Below, piece by piece: positions 17,478 to 25,733 of a stretch of 64,000 bases of DNA; the first letter of the stretch is position 1, and every line of letters begins with the position of its first letter. Source of the stretch: Calditrichia bacterium (GTDB lineage: Bacteria; Calditrichota; Calditrichia; RBG-13-44-9; J075). Under the pieces are notes generated by a model that ran no database searches, was not told the origin of the DNA, and saw only the letters and a list, made by a program, of their open reading frames with translations. The stretch covers positions 30,705 through 94,704 of the forward strand of contig JANQRS010000005.1 in assembly GCA_028284445.1 (NCBI GenBank), written 5' to 3'. A program made the translations under genes and the position numbers.

Positions 17478-18203
17478 GACGTGTAAATGGTCAGCGGTGC
17501 CATAATGGCGCAGGGTGTTAAATCCCATTAGCCGAAAATACAGCTTGGTGAAGAAGTTGCGGATGAAATTGCGATTGTTCGTGCGGATGTCGATCGCGTG
17601 GGCGTAGCCGCTACTTTGAACATAATGCAGTGAGCGGCTCTTGGTTTTTAGTCCCATCTTCCGGTAGTCTTCAGGCTTCCGACTTGCATCTGTAATAATC
17701 AAGTCTTCATCCAGGAAAACCAGCGTGCTGATGGCCATGCGCAGAATCGGATGCAGGCGATGATACTCCTGCCGGACACTTTCCGTTTTTGCGTTAGTGC
17801 CTGAAAGAAATATCAAACCATACATACAATATCCAAAAACGATCAGCCCGGAGAAAATCCAGCTACTGCTCAAATCTTCCTGCCGGCCCAGTCTCCCGCT
17901 CAGTTTACCACGAAATAAGGTCACATAGATAAAAATTACGGCCGCGGCCAGAATCATACCGCCGAGAAGTGATATCCACGAATAAAGTGAGAATTTTTCA
18001 TGCAGATATACGCTGCCGCGTATCAGCAAGATGAAGGGGAGGGTAAAAATGAAAAGATATTTCAAAAGAATGAAACTGATCTTGCCGAAAAGAATATAAA
18101 ATGAATATTCACGTTCCCACTGACGAAGTCGGGATACTTGCTCATCCAGGAAACGGTTCCATCTTAGTTTCAATAGCTTCAGGCGTAACTTGACTCCGCT
18201 CAT
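17442..18203 (-). CDS. Membrane protein with M15-peptidase-like metal-binding C-terminus
   Basis: 253 residues from ATG 18203, preceded by AGGTGG about 10 bases upstream; a GTG start at 18218 is also possible. Residues ~35-135 contain several hydrophobic segments (LLKYLFIFTLPFILLI, LLGGMILAAAVIFIYVTLF, IFSGLIVFGYCMYGLIFL), so it is an integral membrane protein. The C-terminal ~110 residues contain SGYAHAIDIRT and, further on, DHLHVSL. They resemble the zinc-ligand arrangement (HxxxxAxD ... HxH) of M15 peptidoglycan DD-/LD-peptidases, although the first histidine is degenerate (the sequence reads HYVQSSGYAHAID). A peptidoglycan-related role is an inference. It overlaps the convergent dapC-like gene at the 3' end. 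Confidence 0.65.
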   Translation of the reverse strand: MSGVKLRLKLLKLRWNRFLDEQVSRLRQWEREYSFYILFGKISFILLKYLFIFTLPFILLIRGSVYLHEKFSLYSWISLLGGMILAAAVIFIYVTLFRGKLSGRLGRQEDLSSSWIFSGLIVFGYCMYGLIFLSGTNAKTESVRQEYHRLHPILRMAISTLVFLDEDLIITDASRKPEDYRKMGLKTKSRSLHYVQSSGYAHAIDIRTNNRNFIRNFFTKLYFRLMGFNTLRHYGTADHLHVSLSSKDIPGGI

Positions 18204-18398
18204 GTTAATGTCTGCCACCTGCTATTGGTCAAGAAATGATCAGCACACTTATTGATTCGGGTCGTAGCTGCTATTCTTTTTCTACTTACTTTCATATCGT
18301 TGAGAATATATAAAACAAGCGGCTGAATCAAAGAGGGTAAGAAAAAAACTTGCCGCCAGGGAAGGTTAATACTTCAATAAGTCAAAAGGAATGGGATC

Positions 18399-19298
18399 AT
18401 GATTCGCAGCATTATTCTACTCGCAAGTACAGTTCTGCTCAGTTCGTTGATGTCCTGCCAACCGCTAACAGACAAGAACGTCGATCATCGCCGTCTCGCG
18501 AACGACTCTAGCGAAGACAATGATGAGGTCGAATTCCTTGATAGCCCCAAAACACGCAAGCGCGGACGCGAAATCTTACGAAGCAGCAATAAGCGGCAAG
18601 CTCTGCAAAGCTCGTCAGATAGACTGGTGTTTGAATTTGCAGAGAGCACTGAGTATGGCCATGCCGTTTACTATTCCGACAATTTAGCCGGTCGCACCAC
18701 GGCAAATGGCGAGCAATACGACCCCCTGGCCTTGACGGCCGCACATCCCAATTTACCCTTCAATAGCGTTTGCCGGGTGACCAATCTCTTCAATGGACGA
18801 ACTGTCCTGGTGCGCATAAATGACCGCTTTCCAACAGATGGGGAGATTGTCATCGACCTTTCTCGCGAAGCGGCTCGTGTGTTGGGTGCGCTTCAGGCAG
18901 GTAAAATAGAAGTAAAAGTAGAAGCAGATCTTCCATCAACAGGCACCCAGGTAGTTAGGGAAGTTGATATTTGGGAAAGAGACAACTCAGATGTGAATGT
19001 GCAGTTTGGGAAAGCAGCATATTACTCCGATGCATTGGAGGGGCGGACGACGGCAAGTGGCGAGCGGTATAATCGAAATCGAATGACCGCTGCGCATCCG
19101 TCTCTGCCATTTGGGACAATTTGCCGGGTGACCAATTTGCTGAACGGGCGAAGCGTAGAGGTGCGAATTAATGATCGCTGTTCCGGGCGTAATGGGCGGA
19201 TTATTGACCTGTCATATCGCGCTGCCAGCAAGCTCGATGCGATTATTGCCGGCATCGTTGAGGTGAAGGTTGAGGTATTGGAGAGTGACGAGTTTTGA
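18399..19298 (+). CDS. Lipoprotein with two tandem RlpA-like (double-psi beta-barrel) domains
   Basis: 299 residues. The signal sequence ends in the lipobox LMSC (Cys20), so it is probably anchored to a membrane. Residues ~87-177 and ~205-296 are two copies of the RlpA domain, each with the motifs YYSD, GRTTA.GE.Y, LTAAHP or MTAAHP, CRVTNL.NGR and RINDR...IDLS. RlpA proteins are septal or rare lytic transglycosylases that cleave naked glycan strands. The glutamate of GE.Y, the histidine of AAHP and the aspartate of INDR that matter in characterised RlpA are present in both copies. There is no SPOR domain. Internal duplication of the catalytic domain is unusual, since most RlpA proteins have one. 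It is a monocistronic unit. Confidence 0.87.
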   Translation: MIRSIILLASTVLLSSLMSCQPLTDKNVDHRRLANDSSEDNDEVEFLDSPKTRKRGREILRSSNKRQALQSSSDRLVFEFAESTEYGHAVYYSDNLAGRTTANGEQYDPLALTAAHPNLPFNSVCRVTNLFNGRTVLVRINDRFPTDGEIVIDLSREAARVLGALQAGKIEVKVEADLPSTGTQVVREVDIWERDNSDVNVQFGKAAYYSDALEGRTTASGERYNRNRMTAAHPSLPFGTICRVTNLLNGRSVEVRINDRCSGRNGRIIDLSYRAASKLDAIIAGIVEVKVEVLESDEF

Positions 19299-19336
19299 AA
19301 TAACGACGCCTTGTTATGGAAATTTGCTGTCTGCCA

Positions 19337-19358
19337 GCATCTTCTAATTAAAAGATGC
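19337..19358. terminator. Hairpin between convergent genes
   Basis: GCATCTT (19337-19343) and AAGATGC (19352-19358) form a perfect 7-bp stem with an 8-base AT-rich loop, in the gap between the RlpA lipoprotein and the convergent allantoate amidohydrolase. There is no proper T-run on either side, so it is only a weak candidate for a bidirectional terminator. The rest of the ~200-bp gap shows nothing recognisable. Confidence 0.35.
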
Positions 19359-19505
19359 ACGATTTCGCAGCAGCTCGAGTACACCGCGGAACGGTTGTAG
19401 GTTTCAGCCCCGGATTCGTCGCAAGTGTATCCGGCGACGATGACTGTGCCGCATCGTTAGAAGGTTATCCCGTAAGGTTAGAGACTTTATAATCGACGCT
19501 GATTT

Positions 19506-20747
19506 TTAATTAGCAAGTTCCCACATCGTGTTCGCCAAAACCGCAACTCCGTTTTCGATATCATCCGGTGAGGCATATTCTTCCGGGCGGTGGCTATACC
19601 CGTTAGCGCAGGGAATGAAGATCATGGCAACCGGTACCAGGCGTGCCATGAAGGCCGTATCGTGAAACGCCCGGCTGACCATTCGCGTATGGCTGAGCCC
19701 CAGCTGCGATGCGGATGCTTCGACAATGGATAAGATCTCTTCATCCGATTCGGCTGAAGGATCACAGTTAAACACCACAGTCTTGCTTGTCACCTTTCTT
19801 TCTTTACAAATGCCTGCCAGTGCTGCCTCGATTGATGCCATCATCTCATCGCGCACCTCGGAGCGGCGATCACGGATATCAACCGTCAAAATCACTTCGT
19901 TGGGGATGCTGTTGCTTGCGGAGGGAAATGCTTCAAACTTGCCTATCGTGGCGACGGCATCGCTGCTGGTATTGTCTTTGGCAATTGCCTCAACCTTCAG
20001 TGCGAATTCAGCCGCCGCCATCAATGCGTCACGCCGATTCGGCATCATTACGGTTCCGGCATGACCACCTTCACCGGTAATGCAAATCTGCATCGTGGTA
20101 GAGGCCGGTATGGCCGTAACAATCCCAATTTGAGTACCGGCGGCTTCCAGATTTGGACCCTGTTCAATGTGCAATTCAACAAAATGAGAGTAGCAGTTCT
20201 TACCAAGCGGGAGGTGATTTAATGGCGCTTTGAAACCAGCCTCGGCCCGAACAGCCTCAAATGCGTTTCCGTCCAGGTCTTGTAATTGTAGTAGTTGAGT
20301 CTCTGAAATAGCCCCCGCCAGTGCCCGGCTGCCAATGCAGCCGACGCCAAAACGGGTCGGTTCTTCTGCTGTGAACATGATCGTTTCAAGTGAGCGCAGA
20401 GGCATTCTACCTGATTCTTTAATTGCCCGCATGGCTTCTAGTCCACCTAAAACGCCAAGAACGCCGTCGTATTTGCCTGAGTTGGGAATTGCATCGGTAT
20501 GGCTGCCGGTTGCCACTGGCGGTAGTTGCGGGTTGTTTCCATCCATGCGGATAAAGAGATTGCCGATGGCGTCTTCGCGCCAGCTAAAGCCGGCAGCTTC
20601 CGCCAGCTTCTTGATCATGCCACGCGCCGCCATATCGGTTTTCGAATAAAGAATGCGGCACATTGCCGGTGCAGGCATATCGGAAAAGGCGGCCAGCGCT
20701 TCGATATCCTTCATCAGGCGATTGCAATTGATAGTGATTGATGACAT
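19506..20747 (-). CDS. allC: Allantoate amidohydrolase (M20 family)
   Basis: 413 residues of the M20 amidohydrolase subfamily that includes allantoate amidohydrolase, N-carbamoyl-amino-acid hydrolases and beta-ureidopropionase. The metal site is visible in TGSHTDAIPNSGKYDG (His/Asp), EEPTRFG (Glu) and ELHIEQGPNLE, and the late histidine in FHDTAFMA. The GGEGGHAGT block is the dimerisation-domain signature. The gene directly upstream encodes ureidoglycine aminohydrolase, which uses the product of allantoate hydrolysis, so the allantoate assignment is preferred over carbamoyl-amino-acid hydrolase. GGGGAG lies six bases before the ATG. Only two bases separate it from the upstream gene's stop, so they form an operon. 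Confidence 0.88.
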   Translation of the reverse strand: MSSITINCNRLMKDIEALAAFSDMPAPAMCRILYSKTDMAARGMIKKLAEAAGFSWREDAIGNLFIRMDGNNPQLPPVATGSHTDAIPNSGKYDGVLGVLGGLEAMRAIKESGRMPLRSLETIMFTAEEPTRFGVGCIGSRALAGAISETQLLQLQDLDGNAFEAVRAEAGFKAPLNHLPLGKNCYSHFVELHIEQGPNLEAAGTQIGIVTAIPASTTMQICITGEGGHAGTVMMPNRRDALMAAAEFALKVEAIAKDNTSSDAVATIGKFEAFPSASNSIPNEVILTVDIRDRRSEVRDEMMASIEAALAGICKERKVTSKTVVFNCDPSAESDEEILSIVEASASQLGLSHTRMVSRAFHDTAFMARLVPVAMIFIPCANGYSHRPEEYASPDDIENGVAVLANTMWELAN

Positions 20748-20749
20748 AG

Positions 20750-21511
20750 TTACTCCCCGGCCGAAAGCGGATCACGATTGACATTCTTATAATAGAGATA
20801 CGCGGCCGGTTCCTTGCCGACAGCTGCAAACCATTGGGGACAAAATGGAGCCATCCAGATCACATCGCCGCGCTGCACCGGATACCAACTATCCGACAGC
20901 CGATAGATACCTTGTCCACGTGTCATTAATAAGCCGTGTTCCATAATATGAATTTCGACGAAGGGTAGTGCGGTGCCTGGCTGGAAGGTGAAAAGGTTGA
21001 CGGCCATGTCAAAGTCTGCATTGTTTGGTAGCAGGGTTTGTAACTGCGCATCCTCGTCACCCATGAAGGCTTCACCCTTAACGTCGAAAGACTTTCCGGT
21101 CACTACCGGAGGCGCTTTATGGCCTTCCAATGGTTCAAAGCGTTTCTCGAACACGTTGATTTGAGCTGGACTTTCGGCAGTTAAGCGGTGGTCATTGTCT
21201 GCGGGAATAAAAGCGTAGTCTCCGGCAGTCAGCACCTCGCTAATTCGATTGATCGACAATTTCAATTCGCCCTGTAGCACATAAACAAAGCGTTCAACGC
21301 CGGTTGGCGGCGGACCGGCACTTGCACCTACCTCCATCTGAGCAAGATACTGCGAGAACTGTGCGCGGGTTGAGCCACCTATTGCAGGTGAAATGAGGAT
21401 TGTGCCTTCAGTGTCGGTCCAACCGGGTAGGGGAGCTGTCACATGAGAATCGGGTGTGATCAACGCATGGTCGCGCTTCACGCTGCTAAGGGTGGTGCCA
21501 AATGGATTCAT
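20750..21511 (-). CDS. allE: (S)-ureidoglycine aminohydrolase
   Basis: 253 residues with two cupin domains (bicupin). The C-terminal cupin holds the manganese ligands in FVEIHIMEHGLLMTRGQGIYRL (Glu, His and a later Gln/His), the pattern of UGlyAH (YlbA/AllE). It releases ammonia from (S)-ureidoglycine, giving ureidoglycolate. With the downstream allantoate amidohydrolase it forms the two-step release of ammonia from allantoate, a nitrogen-salvage route from purines. Allantoinase and ureidoglycolate-using enzymes are not in the window. The start is supported by GAGG six bases upstream. Confidence 0.9.
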   Translation of the reverse strand: MNPFGTTLSSVKRDHALITPDSHVTAPLPGWTDTEGTILISPAIGGSTRAQFSQYLAQMEVGASAGPPPTGVERFVYVLQGELKLSINRISEVLTAGDYAFIPADNDHRLTAESPAQINVFEKRFEPLEGHKAPPVVTGKSFDVKGEAFMGDEDAQLQTLLPNNADFDMAVNLFTFQPGTALPFVEIHIMEHGLLMTRGQGIYRLSDSWYPVQRGDVIWMAPFCPQWFAAVGKEPAAYLYYKNVNRDPLSAGE

Positions 21512-21599
21512 AGGGTGCCTCGGTTTTCAGATAAGTTAATCTCTTGTATCTCGCGACGCAATACGGTCAAGCCGTGTGGGGGAAAATAATCAGGCCGAG

Positions 21600-23870
21600 T
21601 TAATCGCTCAAGGCCTGCAGTGTTTTGTTGCTGTTGCCAAGTCGTTCACCAAGGATCCTGGCGATGAACTTGTGGAATAGGGCAGCAAGCTTCGGGGATT
21701 CATTTTCCATATCTTTGATCGCTTCACGTGATAAAAACAGCACTTTACATTTCCGGTTTGCAACTACGGCGGCGCTGGCGGGGATGCCCAGGTAAACCCC
21801 AAGTTCTCCAATGACAGTGCCGGCATTCATGCGCCGTAAGCGAATCGTTCCGTTTTTATCATCTTCGAGTTGGGCGGTTACCTGACCAGTCTCGAGAATG
21901 TAAATACCGGTTGGTGCGGCGCCTTGACGAATTAGATAGTCGCCGGGACGGTAAGTGCGTTCTTCCGTAAATTGGCTAAGCTGTTGCGCCGCCGCCTGAA
22001 TTCTTTCAGGCAGTTGAGTGCTGCTTGTGCTGAGCAGATCGGCCAGCAGCAACTGCCCTGTTAAACCGTTGCGGGATCCCGGCTCATCGGATTTGGCGGC
22101 CTTTAGCAATTGCTCCTCAACCCACTCCAGGCCGTGATCAAGATCGGAAAATAAGCGAATAATGCGGGTCTCCGATTCCAGAATACCGCCTTTCCCAAAT
22201 CGGCTACGCACCTGCTCGTTGAGTGAAGAAAAGACCAGGCGAAAACCGCGAGTTTCGGCAAGCATCTTCATTTTAGCAAAGCTGTTCAGAGCCGAGCTGT
22301 CGAGGCCGCTGACCAATCTAAAGTCCAGCAGTGCATATTTTAGCGCTTGACGGTCAGGTTCAAAGGCTCGCGCCTTAACCTGGTTGAGCACGTTATTTGC
22401 CGTGCCGAAGAATATGTAGCCATGTAGTTTCAGGATTAGTGCCTGATCGCCATTCTGCGTCAAGATGCGGCGATTCTTGACGGCGCGATCGACGTTGCTT
22501 CGAAAGTTGGCGCCGGTAAGCTGATGCTTGACAACCTCGATCCGGCTGTAGTTAATCACGAAGAGAACAACGGCAATTAAAACGCCAAGCATCATACCAC
22601 GCAAGAAACCAAAGCCGGCGATAGTTAAGAGAATGAGCACCACAAGGAAATATTCATTCCTCGGTAGTTTAAACCAGGCGACGTAAAGCCAATCCACGAG
22701 AAAGGTAAGGCCGAGATAAAGTAGAAGGCCGCCGAGCAATGGTTTTGGGAAGTATGCGGCAATCCCGGCACCGGCGAAAAGCGTGATACCGCAAATGCCT
22801 GCTGAGACAAAGCCAGCAATTCGGCTGCGCGAACCGAGGCGATAGCCAAAAGCTGAGAGGCTGAGAGACATATAACCGACGGCGCTGCTGCCGAACCCGG
22901 ACAGTAAGTTTGCTAATCCTGTCGACTTCAGTTCACGATTGAGATCAACTTCTTGCCTGGCAATAAGTTCGAGGCCACTGGCATTTAGTAAGAGGGAAAT
23001 TACGCTGATTAGCACAATCGTTGCAAGGTCGCCGGCCTGGGATATGATCACCGGCCATTCAATGAGCGGAAGGGCTGCCGGGGTGAGCGGATTCCAGGAA
23101 ATGCCACTTTCCATTGCCGGTAGTAAAAAGCCAGCGCTGCTCGCTTCGGCTACGGAAGCGCCGCTAATTAAGAGAACAAGATAAAACACGGCGATCGTCG
23201 CCAGGATGAATGACGGCATCATCAGGAAATGCCGGAAGCGACGCATCGCCCAGAACAGGAGAATCGCAAAAAGCAGTCCGGGGATCCAGCGCATCAGCGC
23301 ATCTGGCTGCAAAGCCAGGTGAACCTGACCGAGTTTGAGAGGGCGTCCGGACATAATGCCGATGGCGCCCTTCACCAGAATCCAGCCGGTGCCGGCAAGG
23401 AAGCCGCCAACAACAGGATAGGGGATAAAACGAATGAGATTACCAAGGCGAAATTGACCGAGCAAGGTAAGGAAAATGCCGGTCATCAATGAGGTCAAGG
23501 CAATACCGGCGACGATAGTCGTAAAAATCACTTCCGGCGGATGTGTCTTTATCATCATCGCGCCCATCGATGCAGCAATTAGGGCCATAATGGCAGTTGG
23601 TGCATCCTGTGGTGCGGTTACCGTGCCATAGAAGGAGCTGGTAATGGCTACGACAAGACCCATTATAAACGCCCCAAAGAGCATTAAGCCCATACCTGAG
23701 GCCAGGTGATCTGAGAGTTTTCCGGAAAAAATAAGAGCGGCGTAGGCGCTTTGAAAAATAACGATCAGGGTCCCATTAACCAGGCCGGTCGAGAGGGCGG
23801 GCAGCAAGATGTCAGGAGAAAATGAACTGTGGCCGGAACTATGCTCCGTCGGGGAATCGATGGTAGACAT
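21600..23870 (-). CDS. SulP-family anion transporter with STAS and degenerate cyclic-nucleotide-binding domain
   Basis: About 756 residues from ATG 23870; a TTG four codons upstream is less likely. Residues ~25-450 are the SLC26/SulP membrane domain with roughly a dozen hydrophobic helices. Residues ~470-590 form a STAS domain (KLHGYIFFGTANN, LDFRLVSGLDSSAL). Residues ~630-755 have the cNMP-binding fold (RPGDYLIRQG, GIYILETGQV, IGELGVYLGIPASAAV). In the phosphate-binding cassette the usual arginine (PRAATV) is replaced (PASAAV), so cyclic nucleotide binding is doubtful. SulP proteins move sulfate, bicarbonate or other anions across the inner membrane. The substrate here is unknown. Single-gene unit. 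Confidence 0.88.
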   Translation of the reverse strand: MSTIDSPTEHSSGHSSFSPDILLPALSTGLVNGTLIVIFQSAYAALIFSGKLSDHLASGMGLMLFGAFIMGLVVAITSSFYGTVTAPQDAPTAIMALIAASMGAMMIKTHPPEVIFTTIVAGIALTSLMTGIFLTLLGQFRLGNLIRFIPYPVVGGFLAGTGWILVKGAIGIMSGRPLKLGQVHLALQPDALMRWIPGLLFAILLFWAMRRFRHFLMMPSFILATIAVFYLVLLISGASVAEASSAGFLLPAMESGISWNPLTPAALPLIEWPVIISQAGDLATIVLISVISLLLNASGLELIARQEVDLNRELKSTGLANLLSGFGSSAVGYMSLSLSAFGYRLGSRSRIAGFVSAGICGITLFAGAGIAAYFPKPLLGGLLLYLGLTFLVDWLYVAWFKLPRNEYFLVVLILLTIAGFGFLRGMMLGVLIAVVLFVINYSRIEVVKHQLTGANFRSNVDRAVKNRRILTQNGDQALILKLHGYIFFGTANNVLNQVKARAFEPDRQALKYALLDFRLVSGLDSSALNSFAKMKMLAETRGFRLVFSSLNEQVRSRFGKGGILESETRIIRLFSDLDHGLEWVEEQLLKAAKSDEPGSRNGLTGQLLLADLLSTSSTQLPERIQAAAQQLSQFTEERTYRPGDYLIRQGAAPTGIYILETGQVTAQLEDDKNGTIRLRRMNAGTVIGELGVYLGIPASAAVVANRKCKVLFLSREAIKDMENESPKLAALFHKFIARILGERLGNSNKTLQALSD

Positions 23871-24006
23871 GTCAGCTTTCAAACCCCCTGAATTGATATG
23901 GCCGGACGCATAGTCGTAAGAACAAACTCACCCATAATCATCGGTGATGCTTCGGAGACCATAATACAAAATCCATGGGAAACAAGAAAGCAGATTTGAT
24001 AAGGAT

Positions 24007-25500
24007 TTAGTCAATTAGCGTCGCATAATCCTGATAACGGCCCAAAATCTTGTTGACGTAGCCAACCGGCTCTTCACCTCGGCAATATCCGTATTTGACA
24101 ATCGGATGATTGAAGTATTTTTCCTGCGATTTTTTCAGGATGTATTCCTCGACGTGGCCGTGCCAGATATTGGGGTCTTTGCCGAACTTACGGGCAAGAT
24201 TGCGGGCATCTTCGACATGCCCGGGCCCGGCATTGTAGGAAGCCAGGATAAATTTTAGCTGTTCTGTAGAATCGGGAATATCCCGCCAGTATCGTTCCAG
24301 CCACTTCAGATACTTGGTGCCGGTGGCAATGTTGTCTGCCGGATCATGCACATTCTTAACGCCAAATTCGCGACCTGTGGCCGGCATCAGTTGCATCAAG
24401 CCCTGGGCGCCTGCCCAGGATTTTGCCTTCGGATCGAACTGAGATTCCTGATAGATTTGTGAAGCCAGCAAACGCCAGTCCCAGTTCAGTTGAGATGCTC
24501 CTTCTTTGATAAGTTCATCGAAGGGCGAAATCTTGTCTCCGGTCAGCGTAAAAAATTCACTCTCCTGGCGCTGATTGAAGAAACGCTTGTTTTTGTAATA
24601 TTTGTCGTAAAGAGTATTGTAAGTTGGCGCCAGCTTGACTTTGCGGATCCAGCGATTGATTTCCTCTTTAAGTGAAGGCGAGTTATGCCTTACGGCCCAG
24701 GCTATTCGCTGCGAAAAACTGACACGCGTGCGGATATCGATGTTTTGCAAATAAGCCGCGTTAATCTTGGCCAGATTCTCGTCTGCGACAGTATACTCAA
24801 TCTCTCCAGTAGAAACCTTGCTGATCAATTCTTCTGTACCAACATCGCCTGGTACCTCAACAATGTCGATGTCGCCGCCAATTTCATCAGACAAGTTCTG
24901 CAAACGATGATAGTAGGAAGACCCTTTGCGGACATGAATCTGTTTCCCGATCAGCTGAACCGGATTGGTGACAAGGCGCTTGTCAATCTGGTGCCGTTTG
25001 AGCTTGCGCCAGTTGTCGGGCAGTTTCTGGACAAGTACCTGCTCTATGAGGGAGTGATGATTGGTAAAATTGACCTTCTCAAGGCGCTCCTTGGTGATGG
25101 TCATATTATATGCTACGATGTCACCTTTGCCTTCATTTAAGAAGCTGAAAATTTGATCGAGGTTTTGGACGATCACTACTTCAAGCTCAACTTTCAGATG
25201 CTTGGCCAATCGCTGAAGGAGTTCGTATTCAAACCCAAGCGGCGCGCCTTTATAGACGAAGTAGCTGTTGGAATTATAACCGGTAAGTGCGAGAAGTTTA
25301 CCACGTTCACGAATCTGACCCAAGTCTATTTCAACCTGTGGTTGTGTGATTTCCCGAAATTCCGGCGTTGGCACATCCGAGGTCGCTTGCTGTACCGGTT
25401 GGTCAGTATTTTCAGATAGAACAGGTTTGGGGGTCGAGTTGTCGCAGCTGCTAAGGCAAAGCAGCATACAAAGACTGGTAAAAGTGATTTTGATTTTCAT
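24007..25500 (-). CDS. mltF: MltF-like lipoprotein: periplasmic solute-binding domain plus lytic transglycosylase
   Basis: 497 residues from ATG 25500, which is preceded by GGAGG eight bases upstream; an upstream in-frame ATG at 25545 is rejected. The lipobox LSSC gives an acylated Cys19. Residues ~45-305 form a family-3 amino-acid-type binding domain (GYNSNSYFVYKGAPLGFEYELL). Residues ~330-470 are the SLT domain with catalytic glutamate in QESQFDPKAKSWAGAQGLMQ. This is the architecture of E. coli MltF, a membrane-bound murein transglycosylase whose binding domain modulates activity. Length agrees with the family. It is flanked by the SulP gene downstream and the sensor-kinase operon upstream, with no sign of co-transcription. 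Confidence 0.92.
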   Translation of the reverse strand: MKIKITFTSLCMLLCLSSCDNSTPKPVLSENTDQPVQQATSDVPTPEFREITQPQVEIDLGQIRERGKLLALTGYNSNSYFVYKGAPLGFEYELLQRLAKHLKVELEVVIVQNLDQIFSFLNEGKGDIVAYNMTITKERLEKVNFTNHHSLIEQVLVQKLPDNWRKLKRHQIDKRLVTNPVQLIGKQIHVRKGSSYYHRLQNLSDEIGGDIDIVEVPGDVGTEELISKVSTGEIEYTVADENLAKINAAYLQNIDIRTRVSFSQRIAWAVRHNSPSLKEEINRWIRKVKLAPTYNTLYDKYYKNKRFFNQRQESEFFTLTGDKISPFDELIKEGASQLNWDWRLLASQIYQESQFDPKAKSWAGAQGLMQLMPATGREFGVKNVHDPADNIATGTKYLKWLERYWRDIPDSTEQLKFILASYNAGPGHVEDARNLARKFGKDPNIWHGHVEEYILKKSQEKYFNHPIVKYGYCRGEEPVGYVNKILGRYQDYATLID

Positions 25501-25733
25501 TCTCAAATCCTCCATCTTGATGGCGCTTTGAGATGTAAGGCGCAAAGCAGACCCTGCTGCCGCAATTTTAAATCACATCCCTGCTGTCAAAAAACTGGTA
25601 GAACTTGTCAAATCCACTCCATTATAGCGAGTATTGAGGAAAAAACAAACGCCAACTTCAAGTCAGAATTCTTTTTTTGACGCCCGGCAGATAAGAGGAG
25701 GCGTTATGTCCGAGCCGGCAAATAAGGCGCTTG

